From Welwitschia mirabilis (lineage: Eukaryota; Gnetophyta; Gnetopsida; Welwitschiales): a stretch of DNA of 49,053 nt. A model generated the notes under the pieces. The model did not search any database, had not been told where the DNA came from, and saw only the letters and a list, made by a program, of their open reading frames with translations. The first letter of the stretch is position 1, and every line of letters starts with the position of its first letter. Location: NCBI GenBank assembly GCA_051453625.1, contig JBOZIK010000001.1:115975875-116024927 (forward strand), given 5' to 3'. The translations under genes and the position numbers were made by a program. Of this stretch, positions 11,991-25,073 are shown piece after piece.

Positions 11991-12639
11991 GCTATAGATA
12001 ATATAGTTGATAATCAACAATCTTTCTTTTATAATTTATCTTCTTTTCTTTGAAAATTTAACAACCTTTTTCAAATTATGATTTTGAACATATTAAGAAG
12101 TTTTATAGATTTGGATCAATTAAATTTCCTCCACTTAAACTATGAATTAATATTAATTATTCGTTCTTTTTCTTTTTTCAACCTTTAATAGTAAATGGAT
12201 AAGTAGGATTACGGCCAAGTTGATGAGGAATTTAAAAAGAAAAAAGATGTAGTAAACTGAAAAGAGGGAAGATGAATGGATATGTAATGTTCTTCATCTC
12301 ATAGATAGTTTATTTGGAAGCTAGATTTAAAAAATTACATTTAATAAAATTATATAATTTATTATGGAATTTATTGTTAATAAAATTTGTTAGCATATTT
12401 ATTGCTATAACTTACATGCCATGGAAATGTTTATAGCTACTCAATCTATAGCATACACACATTACATGACATTCAATTATATACTATCAAAATAATTTCT
12501 CTATCTTACATTATATGGTTTACCTCTTTTAAATATTGGTTTAGGTTTCCAAAGTAAATGAATTATTTCAAAAAAAATAATTATTTCAGTATACCTTCCA
12601 TGAAATTCTATTTCTATTGGCTTTCATAAAGCATCATAG

Positions 12640-13459
12640 TTACAAAAAAACATTTATAAGACTTTTTATAAGGCATCAAAAATGACATGGAAGAGTATTA
12701 TAAGAGATTAATTCATGGGTTGTAATGCTTGTTTATTACTATTATAATAAAACTATGTTTATCATGCTTAATGTTCAAATATAATAAAAATGTTATAATA
12801 CATCTACATGTTTTTCATCGTTTCATATTACATGAAAAAAAGTAAACTCTCCATTAAATTATGTTGATCTACAATGGTTAGTAAAAACGTAAATAAAAAT
12901 AATAATAATTTTTTATATAATACTTAGTAAAATAGTTACATTATACATTCACCTATTAAATGTTCTATAAAGTAATAACACTTGAAATATATAGACTAGA
13001 AAAAGTTATTTCCAAGAATGTTACAAGAAATAATTATATAGGGTTTAGTATTCGAATATCTAATCAAAATAGAAGCTATAAAGTAGAAAAAATATTTTGA
13101 GGGTTTTGAAAGTGTAAGTAATAAAAATGCTTTCGATTATATTTTACCTAATTATTTGTTTAAATCATCATTAAAGGAAATTACCTCTCATTATGTTTTC
13201 TTATGTATCCATGGTTGTCTTTTCTAATCAAAATGTTTTATAGCTAAATTAAATGTAAGTTTAGGATAGTGAAGAATTATGGTTTTATACACTTCATATA
13301 TTTCAAAATCATTTTTGTTAGTAGAGCTTTTGGATCCATCCATGGTAACTAGTGATTTAGATAATGGAATTTTTCATCATTGCTTTCCTCTTCTTACTAT
13401 TTATATATGAAATTAGATTTTGATGTGAATTCACTTAAGTATACTAAAATTTCTTGTTG
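12640..13459 (+). repeat. Old long tandem duplication, copy A
   Basis: The segment aligns in order with 13480-14301. Shared landmarks are GCATCA...AAATGA...ATGGAAGAGT, ACATCTA.ATGTTTTTCATC, a TTACAAGAAATAAT string, AAATGTAAGTTTAGGA, ATCCATGGTAA and TATACTAAAATTTC. Divergence is heavy, with many indels, so the event is ancient. No conserved reading frame was seen in either copy. Confidence 0.7.
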
Positions 13460-13479
13460 GGAAGTAAACTAAATAGGGA

Positions 13480-14301
13480 AAAGATTGTAATGCTTTTTAT
13501 AGAGCATCATAAATGAAATGGAAGAGTGTCAAAATAGTTTCATCCATGGATTGATGCTAATTTGAGAATATTCAAATAAATCTATATTTATAATACTCAT
13601 GTTCAAATGTCATAAAAATTTTGTGATACATCTAGATGTTTTTTATCATTTATATTAAATGGAAAAACTAATTATTTCTCAAATTAGATTAATTATCAAA
13701 CAATATGTAATAAGTAATAAACATGTAAATTATAAAATTACAATTTTTAACATAATATGCAGTAAAATAATTGCATTAAACATCTCAAGTATTAACTTTT
13801 TATTAAGTGATAAAACTTGAAATATGTAGATTTATAAAAATGATTTGTAATAATATTACAAGAAATAATATCTAATTGGAATGGAAGCAATCAAGGAAGA
13901 AGGCTATTATCTCTTACTATATTTTAAATCTTTATTCAAGGACATTATGTCTTACTATATTTTCTTATATATTGGTTTTAATTATGTTTTAATTAATCAT
14001 TTTTTTGAATCTTTATCCAAGGATATTATCTATTACTATGTTTCTTATAGATCTAGGGTAATTTTCTCTATTAAAGAGTTTATAACCAATTTAAATGTAA
14101 GTTTAGGACCAGAATCATTAAGGCTTTGTGTGCTTAATATTTTTCAAAATCTTTTGCATTAATAGAGTATTTAAATTCATCCATGGTAATTAATGATTTA
14201 AATACTTGAATTTTTAATCATTGCTCTGCTATCTTTATTATTTATAAATAAACATGAATTTTTTTTTTTAATTCACCTGTGTATACTAAAATTTCCTACT
14301 A
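13480..14301 (+). repeat. Old long tandem duplication, copy B
   Basis: This is the partner of 12640-13459. The open frame inside it (13881-14162) is not preserved in copy A, so it is not a gene. Neither copy shows terminal repeats or a recognisable transposon domain. Confidence 0.7.
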
Positions 14302-17167
14302 GCTTAAGCTACAAAAACCTCAACCCATTTTTTAAAAAATGGAGGGGAACATTATTAGTAGTATTGGTTAAATTATTAAATAAAAAGTTCATTCACCACT
14401 TAAGGATACTTCTTACACTTGTTACTTTATTATGATCAATTTATAAAAAAGTAAGAAAGAATTAAAACTTAAGGTAAGTAATGCAACTTATGTTCAGAAA
14501 TTTATGTATTATTATATATCAATATATTTTTGTTATTATTGTTAAGAGGATTAAATGATTTGTGATTTCTAGAACTAAATAAGAAAAGGACATAGAAGAA
14601 ATAATAATCTCATATTGGGGAAAAAATTATTTCTTTCTTATTACTTAATCCTTTTTCCTCAACATGCGTTAGAAATTGAATACTTTTAGGTTTAATATGC
14701 AAGTCCTTTCTTAACTTTAAAATAAAAATAAAATTTTAGATAATCTCTTACTCTAAGGTGTCTAGTAATGCTTCTTTAGGTTCTCATGTTATTAATTCAA
14801 ATGTAGATACAAAACAATTATTTGAATTAGTGGAATAAAGACCAATAGTTACGAAGAAACTTAAGTTTAATAAAAATTTAAGAATCTTATAATATTTAAC
14901 CACTAATTATATATAATTCCAATACCTGTTTCCTAGATAATATGTTTACTTTTATTAATGATATGAAATGTGAATTTAAGGATGATTCATAATTCAAGGC
15001 AAAGCCCTCATTTCCCTCTTAACAATGTTAATTACTTTCTAGACTATACCAAATTTCATAAATTGGCTCTAATTTTTAAATTTCCATGAAAATAAATATG
15101 AGATCTAATGGAATGAACATTTTCAATACTCGGCTCAAGTTTAAAAAAATCCATACACATGGAGATGTAATTGATATAGTTCTTGTAGTAATGACTTAAA
15201 CATTTATTATTATGATTTTATTTCTTGTTTTTATTCTTAATATTTGTACTTTCTTTCTCTTAGATCATTTTCTTATGTATTAGTAGATTTATTCATTAAT
15301 CCACCTAATTTTACTAATACTTTTACTTTTGATAAAATAATCCTTTAGGTTTTGATACCCCTTCCCCAAATTATATAGGATTTGAGATCACATAATATAA
15401 TCTATAAGACCTTTGAAAGTATTAAAATTCAAAATGATCCTTTGTAAAATTATTTTATTTTTCATATTTGAAGGACATCCAACTGGTAGATTAGTGCTCT
15501 TATGACTTTAAGATTATTAGTTTGATTTTTTTTAAAAAAAGTATTTGTAATGAAAAAATTACTTTTTCCTTCATGAAATGATTTTTTCCTTTATTCTACA
15601 TATATTATTAATTTATTATTATATTAAAATATTACTAATTTAATCAAGGTATGAAAAATATAGTCAGCTACATAAAATGATTTTGATAACTTAATTGAAT
15701 CTAAGGTTTGATATATAAAAACTAGAATTAAGGTACATTGGTGTACATAAGTTTCTTTTTCATATATATTACAATATCTTTATAACATCTTATTTTTTAA
15801 TGAATATAAAGTTAGAAATGATCCTTTTCTACACATTACAAACGTACATGCATAGTATTTTTATTTTAGAGTTTCATTTTTAAAATTCTTAAATCCATGT
15901 TTCTTAATATCATAAGTCAAACATACAAACTTGTAAAGTATTAATTTTCAAATTTATATGTTAATTTAATTAATTTTATTTATTCAAATTAAATAAAAAT
16001 TAAGTATATTTTAGAGCAAAAGGAGATCTTAATTACATATAAAATGTGAAATCCTATTTAGTATGTTATAACCAATGTAACCTAATTATGTAGTAAAAGC
16101 TATCTTAAATAAGAAAACTTGATAACAGAGTTTATACTTTTATAGCTTAAAAATTTAATAAGTAGTCCAAACATTTTATTTTTAAATTAGATGTTACTTT
16201 CAACATGAATTATAAATTCTTTAAGGATGTAAAAAAATTAAAAATCCACATTCTTAAAGTACGATTTAAATACAATCTTCTTTTTAGTAAAAGGCTTATT
16301 ACCATTTTATAAAATATGAAGCATCAACATATGTGCATATTCCATATTAGAAATTTTAAATGAGATGTCTTCTTTTAAATTAACTATTTTTATATGTTCA
16401 TAATCATTTACTTTTAAGATTGCTTACATTTTTATTTTCTTATGAATTGTTACATAATTTTCACTTTGCATTTTAGGCCATTTGTACTAAATCTTGCTTC
16501 TAGTAATTTATCTATCATTAATAATGCATCTTACATTTGTTATTATTATTGTAATGCTTTTTACTTCTTGTTGTCAAAATTTCATCACATATATAAGTGG
16601 AATATCTATGTAAAATAATACCTCATGGATAAGTGGGATGTCTATGTAAATTACTCATCTTAAAAAAAACCAGTTAGTATTAATAATAATATATATTTTG
16701 TTCATACTAATATGATCTATATTGTAGTATGATTTAAACATAGGCTAACCCATCATAATCTAAATATCTAAAAATAGTTTAGCTTAAATATCTCTCCTAT
16801 ATCATGTAGGAATGAAGGACTATCTAATCCTTATACTGACCAAAATATTTAAACCATAAAAAATTAAAATGTTCTAACAATAGTAAGAAGAAGAAAATAT
16901 ATGATTTACTAATTGTAAGTAACTTTTATAACACAAACTAGAAGAACTAAATATATTAAGACACTACCTCTTCCTTTAGTATTGAGAAAAAGCAATAAAA
17001 GAAGAATTGTACTAGAATAAAATTACATTGTGACATATCCTAAAAAAAGCTATACTATGTATTAATTTTTTTGAAAATCTCCATAAATTGTTAAATAAAA
17101 AGGGAAATTTAAGAAAGGAAAAGAAATCTTATGAATGCAAGAGTTCTTATGAAATTAAAATATGTTT
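14302..17167. other. AT-rich intergenic stretch
   Basis: No gene was recognised. A tRNA-like fragment sits at 15481-15530. The rest is low-complexity AT-rich DNA without convincing frames or transposon ends. Confidence 0.55.
15481..15530 (+). repeat. tRNA-like (SINE-like) fragment
   Basis: AACTGGTAGA, TTAGTGCTCTTATGACTTTA and ATTAGTTTGAT follow one another. This resembles a tRNA D-arm (box A-like CTGGTAGA) followed by a degraded B box. It shares GCTCTTATGACTTT with the fragment at 11810-11885. Confidence 0.35.
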
Positions 17168-17622
17168 AAGTTTTGTAATAAAGTCATCTCATGATTAGTA
17201 ATTAATCTAGTCATCACTTAATAATTAATGCCTTATTATCACTAAGAGATACAACCTTCCTAAATAAATATTTTCTGATATAAATGAAAGAATCATTAGA
17301 AGATTAAAAACTAATATTAAATGAAAGATCTAGCTCATAATGAGGATAACTTCTAAGCACGAAGCCTTCACAGGTTTCATAATGCATTTACAAAAATTCC
17401 ATAACATTTCTAAAATTGATGTGATCAATTATAATTCAAATATCAAAGCACAATCTTAGGATTAATACCATTATAGTCCATTTAGATATCATTTATCAAA
17501 TATTACATATCTATAATTAATTAATTTCCTCATAATTCTTGAAACATTTAGCATTTCATAACGTAATTTTCTTGAGTAAATAAATATACAAACATTCTTA
17601 ACTCCAAAAAACATTATAACAA
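17168..17622 (+). repeat. Dispersed direct repeat, copy 1
   Basis: About 450 bases align with 22267-22720. Shared landmarks are TTAGTAATTAATC, TATTATCA.TAAGA.A.ACAACCTT, CTAAGCAC, TTCATAA..TTTAC-like strings, a TATCATTTAT motif, CACTTCATAAC/GCATTTCATAAC and GAGTAAATAAATA. No frame or terminal repeat is obvious. It could be a fragment of a shared transposon or an old segmental copy. Confidence 0.65.
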
Positions 17623-20220
17623 CACATGTTTAACTAGTTAACTAAAGCTAATTAATAAAATAAGTTATTTACTTTGAAAAAGAAAGTATTAAACTCACCA
17701 TGGTATTAATGATAGTATGTATTAGAAGACAAGAAGGAAAAAGATGCACTCATAATTATAGTTAAAAAAATAAAATGATAAAGTTAAAAAGAATAATAAA
17801 AAATAAAAAACAATGAAGTAAGTTAAAATAGTAAATCATAGAATAGAAATAAAATAGTATAAATGAGATATAATCTCCAATAGATGTAGCCATTACAATC
17901 ACTAAGAAGTAACCTGTAAAAGGGAAGAAAGAGGTATAATAAAATACAAAGTGTTAAGTCTTTATCAACAAGAAGGGAGTACCATGTAGAAATGAGGACA
18001 AAATAACACGACACTAGAATATAATAAAAGATAATGTTATTAATACAAATATATACAAGGGCCTTCAAAAATCAATACATTCTTTTAAAAATAAAGGTAA
18101 AAGACCTTAGAACCATATACTAATAACTCCTTTAATGAAAATGATCCTAATGAAGTTTAAGATCTAACTTTCAAAACGTTAATCAAAAGATAGAGAAATT
18201 GTTTAGGTGACTCAACATAACAAATAAAGAACAAAGGAATATTGATAACCATATAGGAGTTTTGGTAGTATCCATTATGAAGTTTGAATAAAATTTAAAA
18301 GTTTCTCATGGATTCAAGGATAATATTAAGTAGGAAGACCCTAAATTCATCTTATGCTTTTTACATGTGGAATTATCAAATAGGTTTAAAACACAAAATA
18401 TTTAGGAAGAAATATTATTCTTGTTAAAGAAATCTATTTCCACAGAAAAATCCATATTATAACTTAGAATTATGCACATTATAAAGCATATACTTTGCTT
18501 TAATTCTAGAAGAAGCTTCTAAATTCATAATTAGTTTCAAAACTAAATTTTCACAAAATCTAATGACGTAACACAACATAATGATGCTAAATTCCAAAAG
18601 CACTAAAATTAAAGATGAAATAAGAAATATTAAATCCATCCATCCATGCTAAAAACTAACTAGGAAAATTTATAAATTAAATCCTAGTTTTAAAAGAAAA
18701 TTTGAGCTTACATTTTGAAATTCTCAAGTAAAGGCCTAGTGATGCCAAAGCATGGAGCACTAGTAGTCTTCAAATAGTTCCCCCAAGATTCTTAGAAGTG
18801 TTTGCATTGATCATAGTTTAATTAGAGTCTTTAACAAGGCTAACCCTTAAAGAAGCCATGACCTAAATGTCCAAAGTTCTATCCATTTACTTTAATAATA
18901 TAAGTTTCTCACTTTTCTTTATAATATATTAAACTTTAAAGTTTAGGAAAATTTTTATAGATTTAATTTATATTGACATGCAAAGTGTGAAAATCCAAAT
19001 TTAAATAAAAATTATGTTTTTACCCCTCCTATCTATTTGAATTAGGCATGTTTATGTAAGCAAGAGATAAATGGAAGTGTGAAATAATCAAAAAATAAAA
19101 TTTTCATCTCATATTATTCTAAAAATGAGATATAAATAATAATATTTCATTTATGCTTTAGAAAGCACCACGTTTTTGGAAGTACATAACACCAACTAAG
19201 CACGTGATGTTATCTTATAATTATATTACAAATAAATCAAAAAACTACATAGTTGAATGATATAAAAATATCTAAGTAAGTTGTCATAACTCTAAGTACA
19301 TTCCTATATTTACACTACACTACTTTAAATTTCACATGAATTTTGTAGTTAAATTTTTAACCACGTGATAATTTTATTTATTTTAGTATGTATTATGTAT
19401 CATTTTAGCATTTATCTAACACATTTTGTATTAGTATAACGTAGATTTATAAAGTGCATGAAGGATCATTATATTAAGATCTTTGACCTTACCAATACTA
19501 TCAACGTATCAAAATGGAACTACCATGATCATGGGTATTCAAAATTTTGTAAATTTCACTAAATTATTATATATCCTTTTAATCAACCATAATAAAGTCC
19601 TTACAAATTTTAAGGAATATATAATAGACTAGGCTTATATCCAAAACAATATAAAATACATGTCTACTTTAAGAGTATAGTAGGACTAAGAATAGATTCA
19701 TGACTACAAAACTATTAAAATTTAGAATTATCACAATAATTCTAGATAATTGCAATGGTAATTTTTAGAAGAATCTCCCAAAGAATAAAATTATAGTCAT
19801 AGTTTAACCTAAGTTATACTTTATTCATTTAGTGCTAAAGGAGAATAAAAGATTTTTAGTATCATTCATTACAACCTAAAATCTAATTTCCAAGATGAAG
19901 AACTTAATGAAAACAAAATGAGACAAGACAAGTTCCTTTTTCTCTTTATTTATACTATAGCTTCTTCTTACAATGTTGGATAAGATCAACATAAAGAATC
20001 AGAGGTAATGATTAGGTTCTAACAATGAGAAACATTGAGTAAAAAACTAATAAAAACATTTACTCCACATTATTATGATATTACATCATCTAAAGGACCT
20101 AACCATTAGGAAGACTTTTGTTCCTGAAGATACTTATGCAATAGAACTTTCCTCATGAGGTATGAATTTGATGATCAAATCTTTCACAATCTTTCAATTC
20201 TTAACTAAGCAGTAGTTTCT
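17623..20220. other. AT-rich intergenic stretch, nothing recognised
   Basis: No gene, RNA gene or transposon domain was recognised. Minus-strand frames at 17823-18068 and 18457-18639 are hydrophobic, AT-driven and without family motifs. Confidence 0.55.
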
Positions 20221-20260
20221 AAATTGAATGAGGCATAGGAGATAGATGCACTCAGTAATA

Positions 20261-20380
20261 ATTGAACTTAGGACCGAAGTTGTAATACCACTATTAGGCT
20301 ACCGCTCCATTTTATAGTCATGGATTTTAGATGAAGTGTTATCCTAATAGTGGCATCAGAGACTAGGCCCTAAGTTGAGT
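20261..20380. repeat. Inverted pair of tRNA-like/SINE-like arms
   Basis: The minus strand of 20261-20298 reads CCTAATAGTGGTATTACAAC and then TTCGGTCCTAAGTTCAAT. The plus strand of 20343-20380 reads CCTAATAGTGGCATCAGAGA and then CTAGGCCCTAAGTTGAG. The arms are clearly related and face each other across a 44-base spacer. Each carries a tRNA-like TAGTGGTA (box A-like) and a degraded B box. Head-to-head SINE fragments or a palindromic insertion would explain this. Confidence 0.55.
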
Positions 20381-20389
20381 TCTTAGAAA

Positions 20390-22266
20390 GTTCATTAGAT
20401 GAGAATAAAGATACAATGAGTTCCCCCTTTCGTGATTAAGCTGAAAACCACTATGTAATTAAGAATTAGAAGACTAAAAAGATTTTATTACCATATTTAG
20501 GGTATTAATCATGAATTCTAAGGACTAGCTAGTATTTCTTATTATTCATAAATTTTGAATGAATTGATACCCTCTCACACATAATATCATTAAGCTTAAA
20601 TATAAACAAAAATAAAATAATCTTGGTGTTGATTTTAAACATATGAAACTAAGATTATAATAATTGGCACTAAGAAAAATTAAATCCAAAAGACCAAACG
20701 AGAGATAGAAGTTGATATGGAAAGAAAAGTGTAAATACTCTATCATTTTAAATTGAGGAAAAAGCTATAAAATATAAAACTTCCCTTAAATACTAATGAA
20801 AAAAGGAGTAAGGAAATAAAATATAGTTTTATTATACATACTTACATAATTTCTATAAAAAACAATATATCCTAGCACATTTTTTAAAATAGTAGTTATA
20901 ATTTCTAGAGATGTAAATAATACTTAATGGAATTCATAAGAATATTTTTTAATAGAAAGAATCTCACATTTAAATGAGCTTATAGATAACAAAAATAAAT
21001 AAGTATTAATATTAAGTTTACAACTAACATTACGCTTTTTAATGAGTTGATTACCAAAGACATGAATTCCTTTTCTATTATGTAAAAAATCCCAATAAAA
21101 CATTAGAAACTTTGACATTCAAAATAGGAATTAATAATCCAAAAGAGAAGTAAGACATTAACTTAACCCTATAATTAAGAGAGCAATTATGGAACAAAAA
21201 GGTAGAAGTACCAAAATCGAAACAAGAATTTAAGAGATTTTAGAAAGATATAAATAATACTTATTAAAGGTATACAACTTCCATGCAAACAAAATAAGAA
21301 GAATTTACATGTGAACTTAAAGAAATCTAACTTGATCTATCAAAATATAAAAATTAAATTAGTATGTAAAATAAATAAATTTTTTAATTAAAGAAAACAA
21401 ATACAAGGAAGAATTTAAGTGGAATTGAAAGGAAATGGATATTGAAAAGTCTCAAATAGAGAACCAAACTTTTAATAGAGTAGATATCACCATTGATTAA
21501 ACCATTAGTGAAACTAATTATGAAATTAACTATGTAACCAACTTAGCCTCCACAAGTTAAATTAATTATAATTTTTGAACTTGGTCCTTCTAGCATGAAG
21601 CTAGAATCGAAAGATTTAAAAGTCAAGATGAACTAGTTTTTTAACAAGAATACTTTAAATTATAACATTTATTGTGAATTTTAATATCTATATGTATAAA
21701 ATTCTATAAGAAAAAGTTAAAAGTACATCATCTAAAAAAAGTTAATAAGTCTCTAAAGAGAAGTCATTATAATAGAAGAGTGCTACCATAACTTTGTGAT
21801 TGTAAGCTTAGTTCTCAAACAATTAAAAAAAATCGATAATGAAAATAAAATAAAATTGTTGTTACTATGAAGTCTAGAAGTTCACTAATTCTTCACTCAT
21901 TTCAAAATCATAATTGGATTAAAAAAAACATATAAGCTAAATCACAAAGTTAAGATTCTTAAGTCATGTCTTTATCCACTAAAAATAGGAATGTTAGTTT
22001 GAACATGAAGTAATCTGGAAACCAAAAGATAATAAATGAAGTCTTCTTTCATAGACATTACACATTTTTAAATAAATAAGTGGCTTCACATAAATTATAT
22101 TAGATGAAACCATAATCAAATGGTTAAAAGAGCTCATCTATATAGGAAAAATTAAAAAAGTTAACAAGTGAGTGATGAAGACATGACTAACTTTGATAAT
22201 AGCTAATTCAACTTCCTACAAATAGATAAAAAAGAATAGCTCATGGTGATAATAAGTCAATGAAAG
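20390..22266. other. AT-rich intergenic stretch
   Basis: No gene was seen. Only the tRNA-like fragment near 21775 stands out. Confidence 0.5.
21775..21825 (+). repeat. tRNA-like (SINE-like) fragment
   Basis: AGTGCTACCATAACTTTGTG followed by ATTGTAAGCTTAGTTCTCAA resembles the fragments at 11810 and 15481 in the same order of motifs. The B-box region (AGTTCTCAA) is degraded. Confidence 0.3.
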
Positions 22267-22720
22267 AACATGTTGTAAGTGGTCTTGTGGTTAGTAATTA
22301 ATCAAATAACTATGTAGAAATCCATGTCGTATTATCATTAAGAAACACAACCTTTCATAATACTTATTCTCATCATATAAAATGAAGAATCATTTGAAAT
22401 TCAAATATAACACAAAATTGAAGATGTAGTCAGTAAGGATATAAGCCCTAAGCACAAAATCTTCATAAGTTTAGTAAAACATCTACAAAAGTTTCATGAC
22501 ATCTCCAAAGGTAATGTTACTGGTTACAATCATAATATCAAATCAAATTCTATGACTAATACGATTACATTCCATTCATATATCATTTATGAAATATTAA
22601 TTATTCATTTTTCATTAATTCCCATTATAATCCTTAGAACATTTATCACTTCATAACACAAGTTTCATGAGTAAATAAATAAATATGAATTCCTAATTAT
22701 CAAGAATCAATATAACAAAT
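22267..22720 (+). repeat. Dispersed direct repeat, copy 2
   Basis: This is the partner of 17168-17622, in the same orientation about 5.1 kb downstream. The flanks of the two copies do not match, so this is not one large tandem duplication. Confidence 0.65.
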
Positions 22721-24430
22721 AAATTTTAATATTATTAGCACATAATATCTTAACATTTAACAACTTAATTACAAGTAAAATTAGAGGATTTAAGATTTTT
22801 TAGGCTTTATTTTTTGAAATTATTTGAGGATCTGCTTTTTAACTAGAAGTTCTAGTTCTAAATTAGAATTGATAAAAGTGGACAATTTGAGAATAATTCA
22901 AATATGTAATGAAAATTCTATATGCTTTTAAACCTTAAAATGTACTGTAATAAGGTTGTTTAAAGATTTTTAGCATTTTCATAATTTAAAATGCATATTC
23001 TTAGAATCTATAGCTTTGTTTAAAGAATTTTCAATGACTTTTTAGTGGTATTCTAAATGGTTTCAAATGTAAATGAAGCACTCTTTCTAGATTTTAAATA
23101 TTTGTTAATTTTTGTTTTTAATAGATTTGAATTCATTTTGTTTAATTTGATATTCTTTTGGTTTTCTAAACTTTTAGAATAATTTAGCTCTTTTTTAAGG
23201 GTCTTGTGCTATTTCTAAATTCTTTAATTTTTGAAATATTTATAGCTTTTGTCAAATCATAAAACTTTGAAAGTTTTAGGTGCTATGTCTTAGTTCTTTC
23301 AAGCCTTTATTAACTTCGAAGAAATGTTGGAAAAAATAATTAAATTTCAAAAGAGCTAAATATTCAATCTTCACATGAGGTTTACATTCGAATGATTTAA
23401 TTTTATATATTATTACTTCACACAAACTAGGGAATTTAACCTAGACTTGGATGTATACCATTTTGCTTACAACTTAGAGCTCCAAGGCACATCCTTCAAC
23501 TTAACTAGGCATATCAAGGTTAACCTTGAGAGAGCATGCCTAAACTCCATATTTAAAAAGGAAAAGGACAAAAAAGAAAAAAAAAGAAAAAAAAAGAAAA
23601 CAGGATTACTTTTAAGGAAAACTATCTTTATAATAACAAGCTCATGGGCCACACAGACAAAGTGAGTTTTGTTGACAAAGTGAAGACAAAACAATTTTAA
23701 GCATTCTTTGACGGCAACTAAGGGTGGAGGAGATGCTGCGATTGCATTACCCTTTTGCACTTTCTTTTCCTTTCGATTTAAAATTTGTGCCAAATCTGAC
23801 ACAAAAAAGGGACAGATGCGTTGAAAAGTTATAATTAATAAAATTTATGCAGCGATGTTAGAAATGAAATGAAGTTGGCAAATTACTTTTACCAAATTTC
23901 CCTGCGCAGAAAAGCTAAAAGTTTGTACGCAAAATCTGGCGGTAAAATATCTATGGCTGTGCATGCCCAATGACTAAGGGCTGAGAGTGAGTCAGAGAGT
24001 AGCGTCATCCAATGATTCCATTCACTAATGGATAATGTGATATACTGTTTTGTTAATTGATCTTAAATAAAACTTATAAAAATCCTTTTGTAAAATCTGA
24101 CCTTACTTTGTATTGGCTTCAGCATCCTTCACGGGTAATGCTAGCCTCTTAGAGACTGGGTTACTCCCTCTTTAACACTTACCTAACATCCAAACTGTTT
24201 CTAACCATAAGCATCTGCGATCCCTCTAAGAACTCTTCTGAATCCTTCAGCTTCTCATGACTTTTTATTTTACGTTTCTGTTCATTTCTTTTTTAATTTT
24301 TTCATTTTTCTATTAATAAATAAGAAATTTAGGCACTATTAAATACATTGATTGTCTTCTATAGGGTTTATTTTTTTTATGAATAAGAAATCTCAGTACT
24401 ATACGAAACACTAGTCGCATTATGTGGGTT
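22721..24430. other. Intergenic stretch upstream of the peroxidase
   Basis: No supported gene was seen. The DNA becomes less AT-rich from about 23.4 kb. A purine-only tract lies at 23555-23604. A 111-codon minus frame at 23467-23802 overlaps that tract and has no family motif. Confidence 0.5.
23555..23604 (+). repeat. Near-pure purine tract
   Basis: About 50 bases consist almost only of A and G (runs of A broken by single G or GG, with one C at 23569). On the minus strand this is a polypyrimidine run. It is low-complexity sequence, and no coding role is inferred. Confidence 0.75.
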
Positions 24431-24439
24431 ATATCCGTG

Positions 24440-24545
24440 CCCACAACCACAAAAAGTAGTATCCAGAAGTTGGTTGGGGCTATCCACACATCCACCCACA
24501 ACCACAAAAAGTAATATGCAGAGGTTAAGGCTGTCCACAGACACC
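24440..24545 (+). repeat. Two-copy ~55-bp tandem duplication
   Basis: Copies start CCCACAACCACAAAAAGTA at 24440 and 24495. Both continue with ATCCAGAAG or ATGCAGAGG, then a GGCTATCCACA or GGCTGTCCACA string. Confidence 0.8.
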
Positions 24546-24583
24546 TCTACTCCTATGAGGATTAAAGGTTTGGACTTACCGCT

Positions 24584-24601
24584 AAAAAAAAAAAAAAAAA
24601 A
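24584..24601 (+). repeat. Oligo-A tract flanked by a short direct repeat
   Basis: Eighteen consecutive A residues are preceded by ACTTACCGCT and followed by GTTACTGACCGCT. The ACCGCT repeat could be a trace of retroposition (poly-A tail plus target duplication) or a chance match. No retroposed body was recognised upstream. Confidence 0.4.
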
Positions 24602-24762
24602 GTTACTGACCGCTGAGCTTTTAATATCAACAAATATTTCTATTTATGAAAGCATTCTTACTTTGGGTCGGTTCGTAACCCAATCACCGCGTTTAGAAGT
24701 TCCTTGCAGAGTTCAAAGAGTGCTAAGGATTTTTAGGGTATCGTATTGAGGTGGCACTGCAT

Positions 24763-24768
24763 TTGACC
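24763..24768 (+). promoter_or_regulatory. Candidate W-box upstream of the peroxidase
   Basis: TTGACC lies 435 bases upstream of the peroxidase ATG and overlaps an ACCAAC string. TTGAC[C/T] is the core bound by plant WRKY factors. A six-base match alone is weak evidence. Confidence 0.25.
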
Positions 24769-25073
24769 AACTTTCAGTTGATAAAATCTAAAACAGTCGA
24801 AAATCGTGGGTGTTGGATACTTAACGAGCCAAACTACGATGACTGTAACGCAGGAGGAAATTATGAGTGAAGCAACATTCATAACACCCAGTGTCCTTCC
24901 TTTGAAGAAACTGCCGCCCCCTTCCCCTCGCCACGCTACTTCACATCAAACTTTCTTCTCTTCTCGTTTCTTACCACGTTGCTCAACACCCAACAAACGC
25001 CGGTACACATTTGGTGTTGCCGACTGAGACTCACTGTGTTTGTTCCCTTTCGTTATTCTCACTTTTCACGTTC

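Noticed and set aside
15481-15530. Functional tRNA gene
   Set aside because: No acceptor stem or complete cloverleaf can be formed, and the box B is degraded.
20343-20358. TGGCATCAGAGA as an LTR primer-binding site
   Set aside because: The same sequence recurs in inverted form 45 bases away with tRNA-like features on both arms, which fits a SINE-like element better.
23467-23802. 111-codon minus frame upstream of the peroxidase
   Set aside because: Its C-terminal half is the translation of the polypyrimidine tract (runs of Phe); no motif or homologue was recognised.
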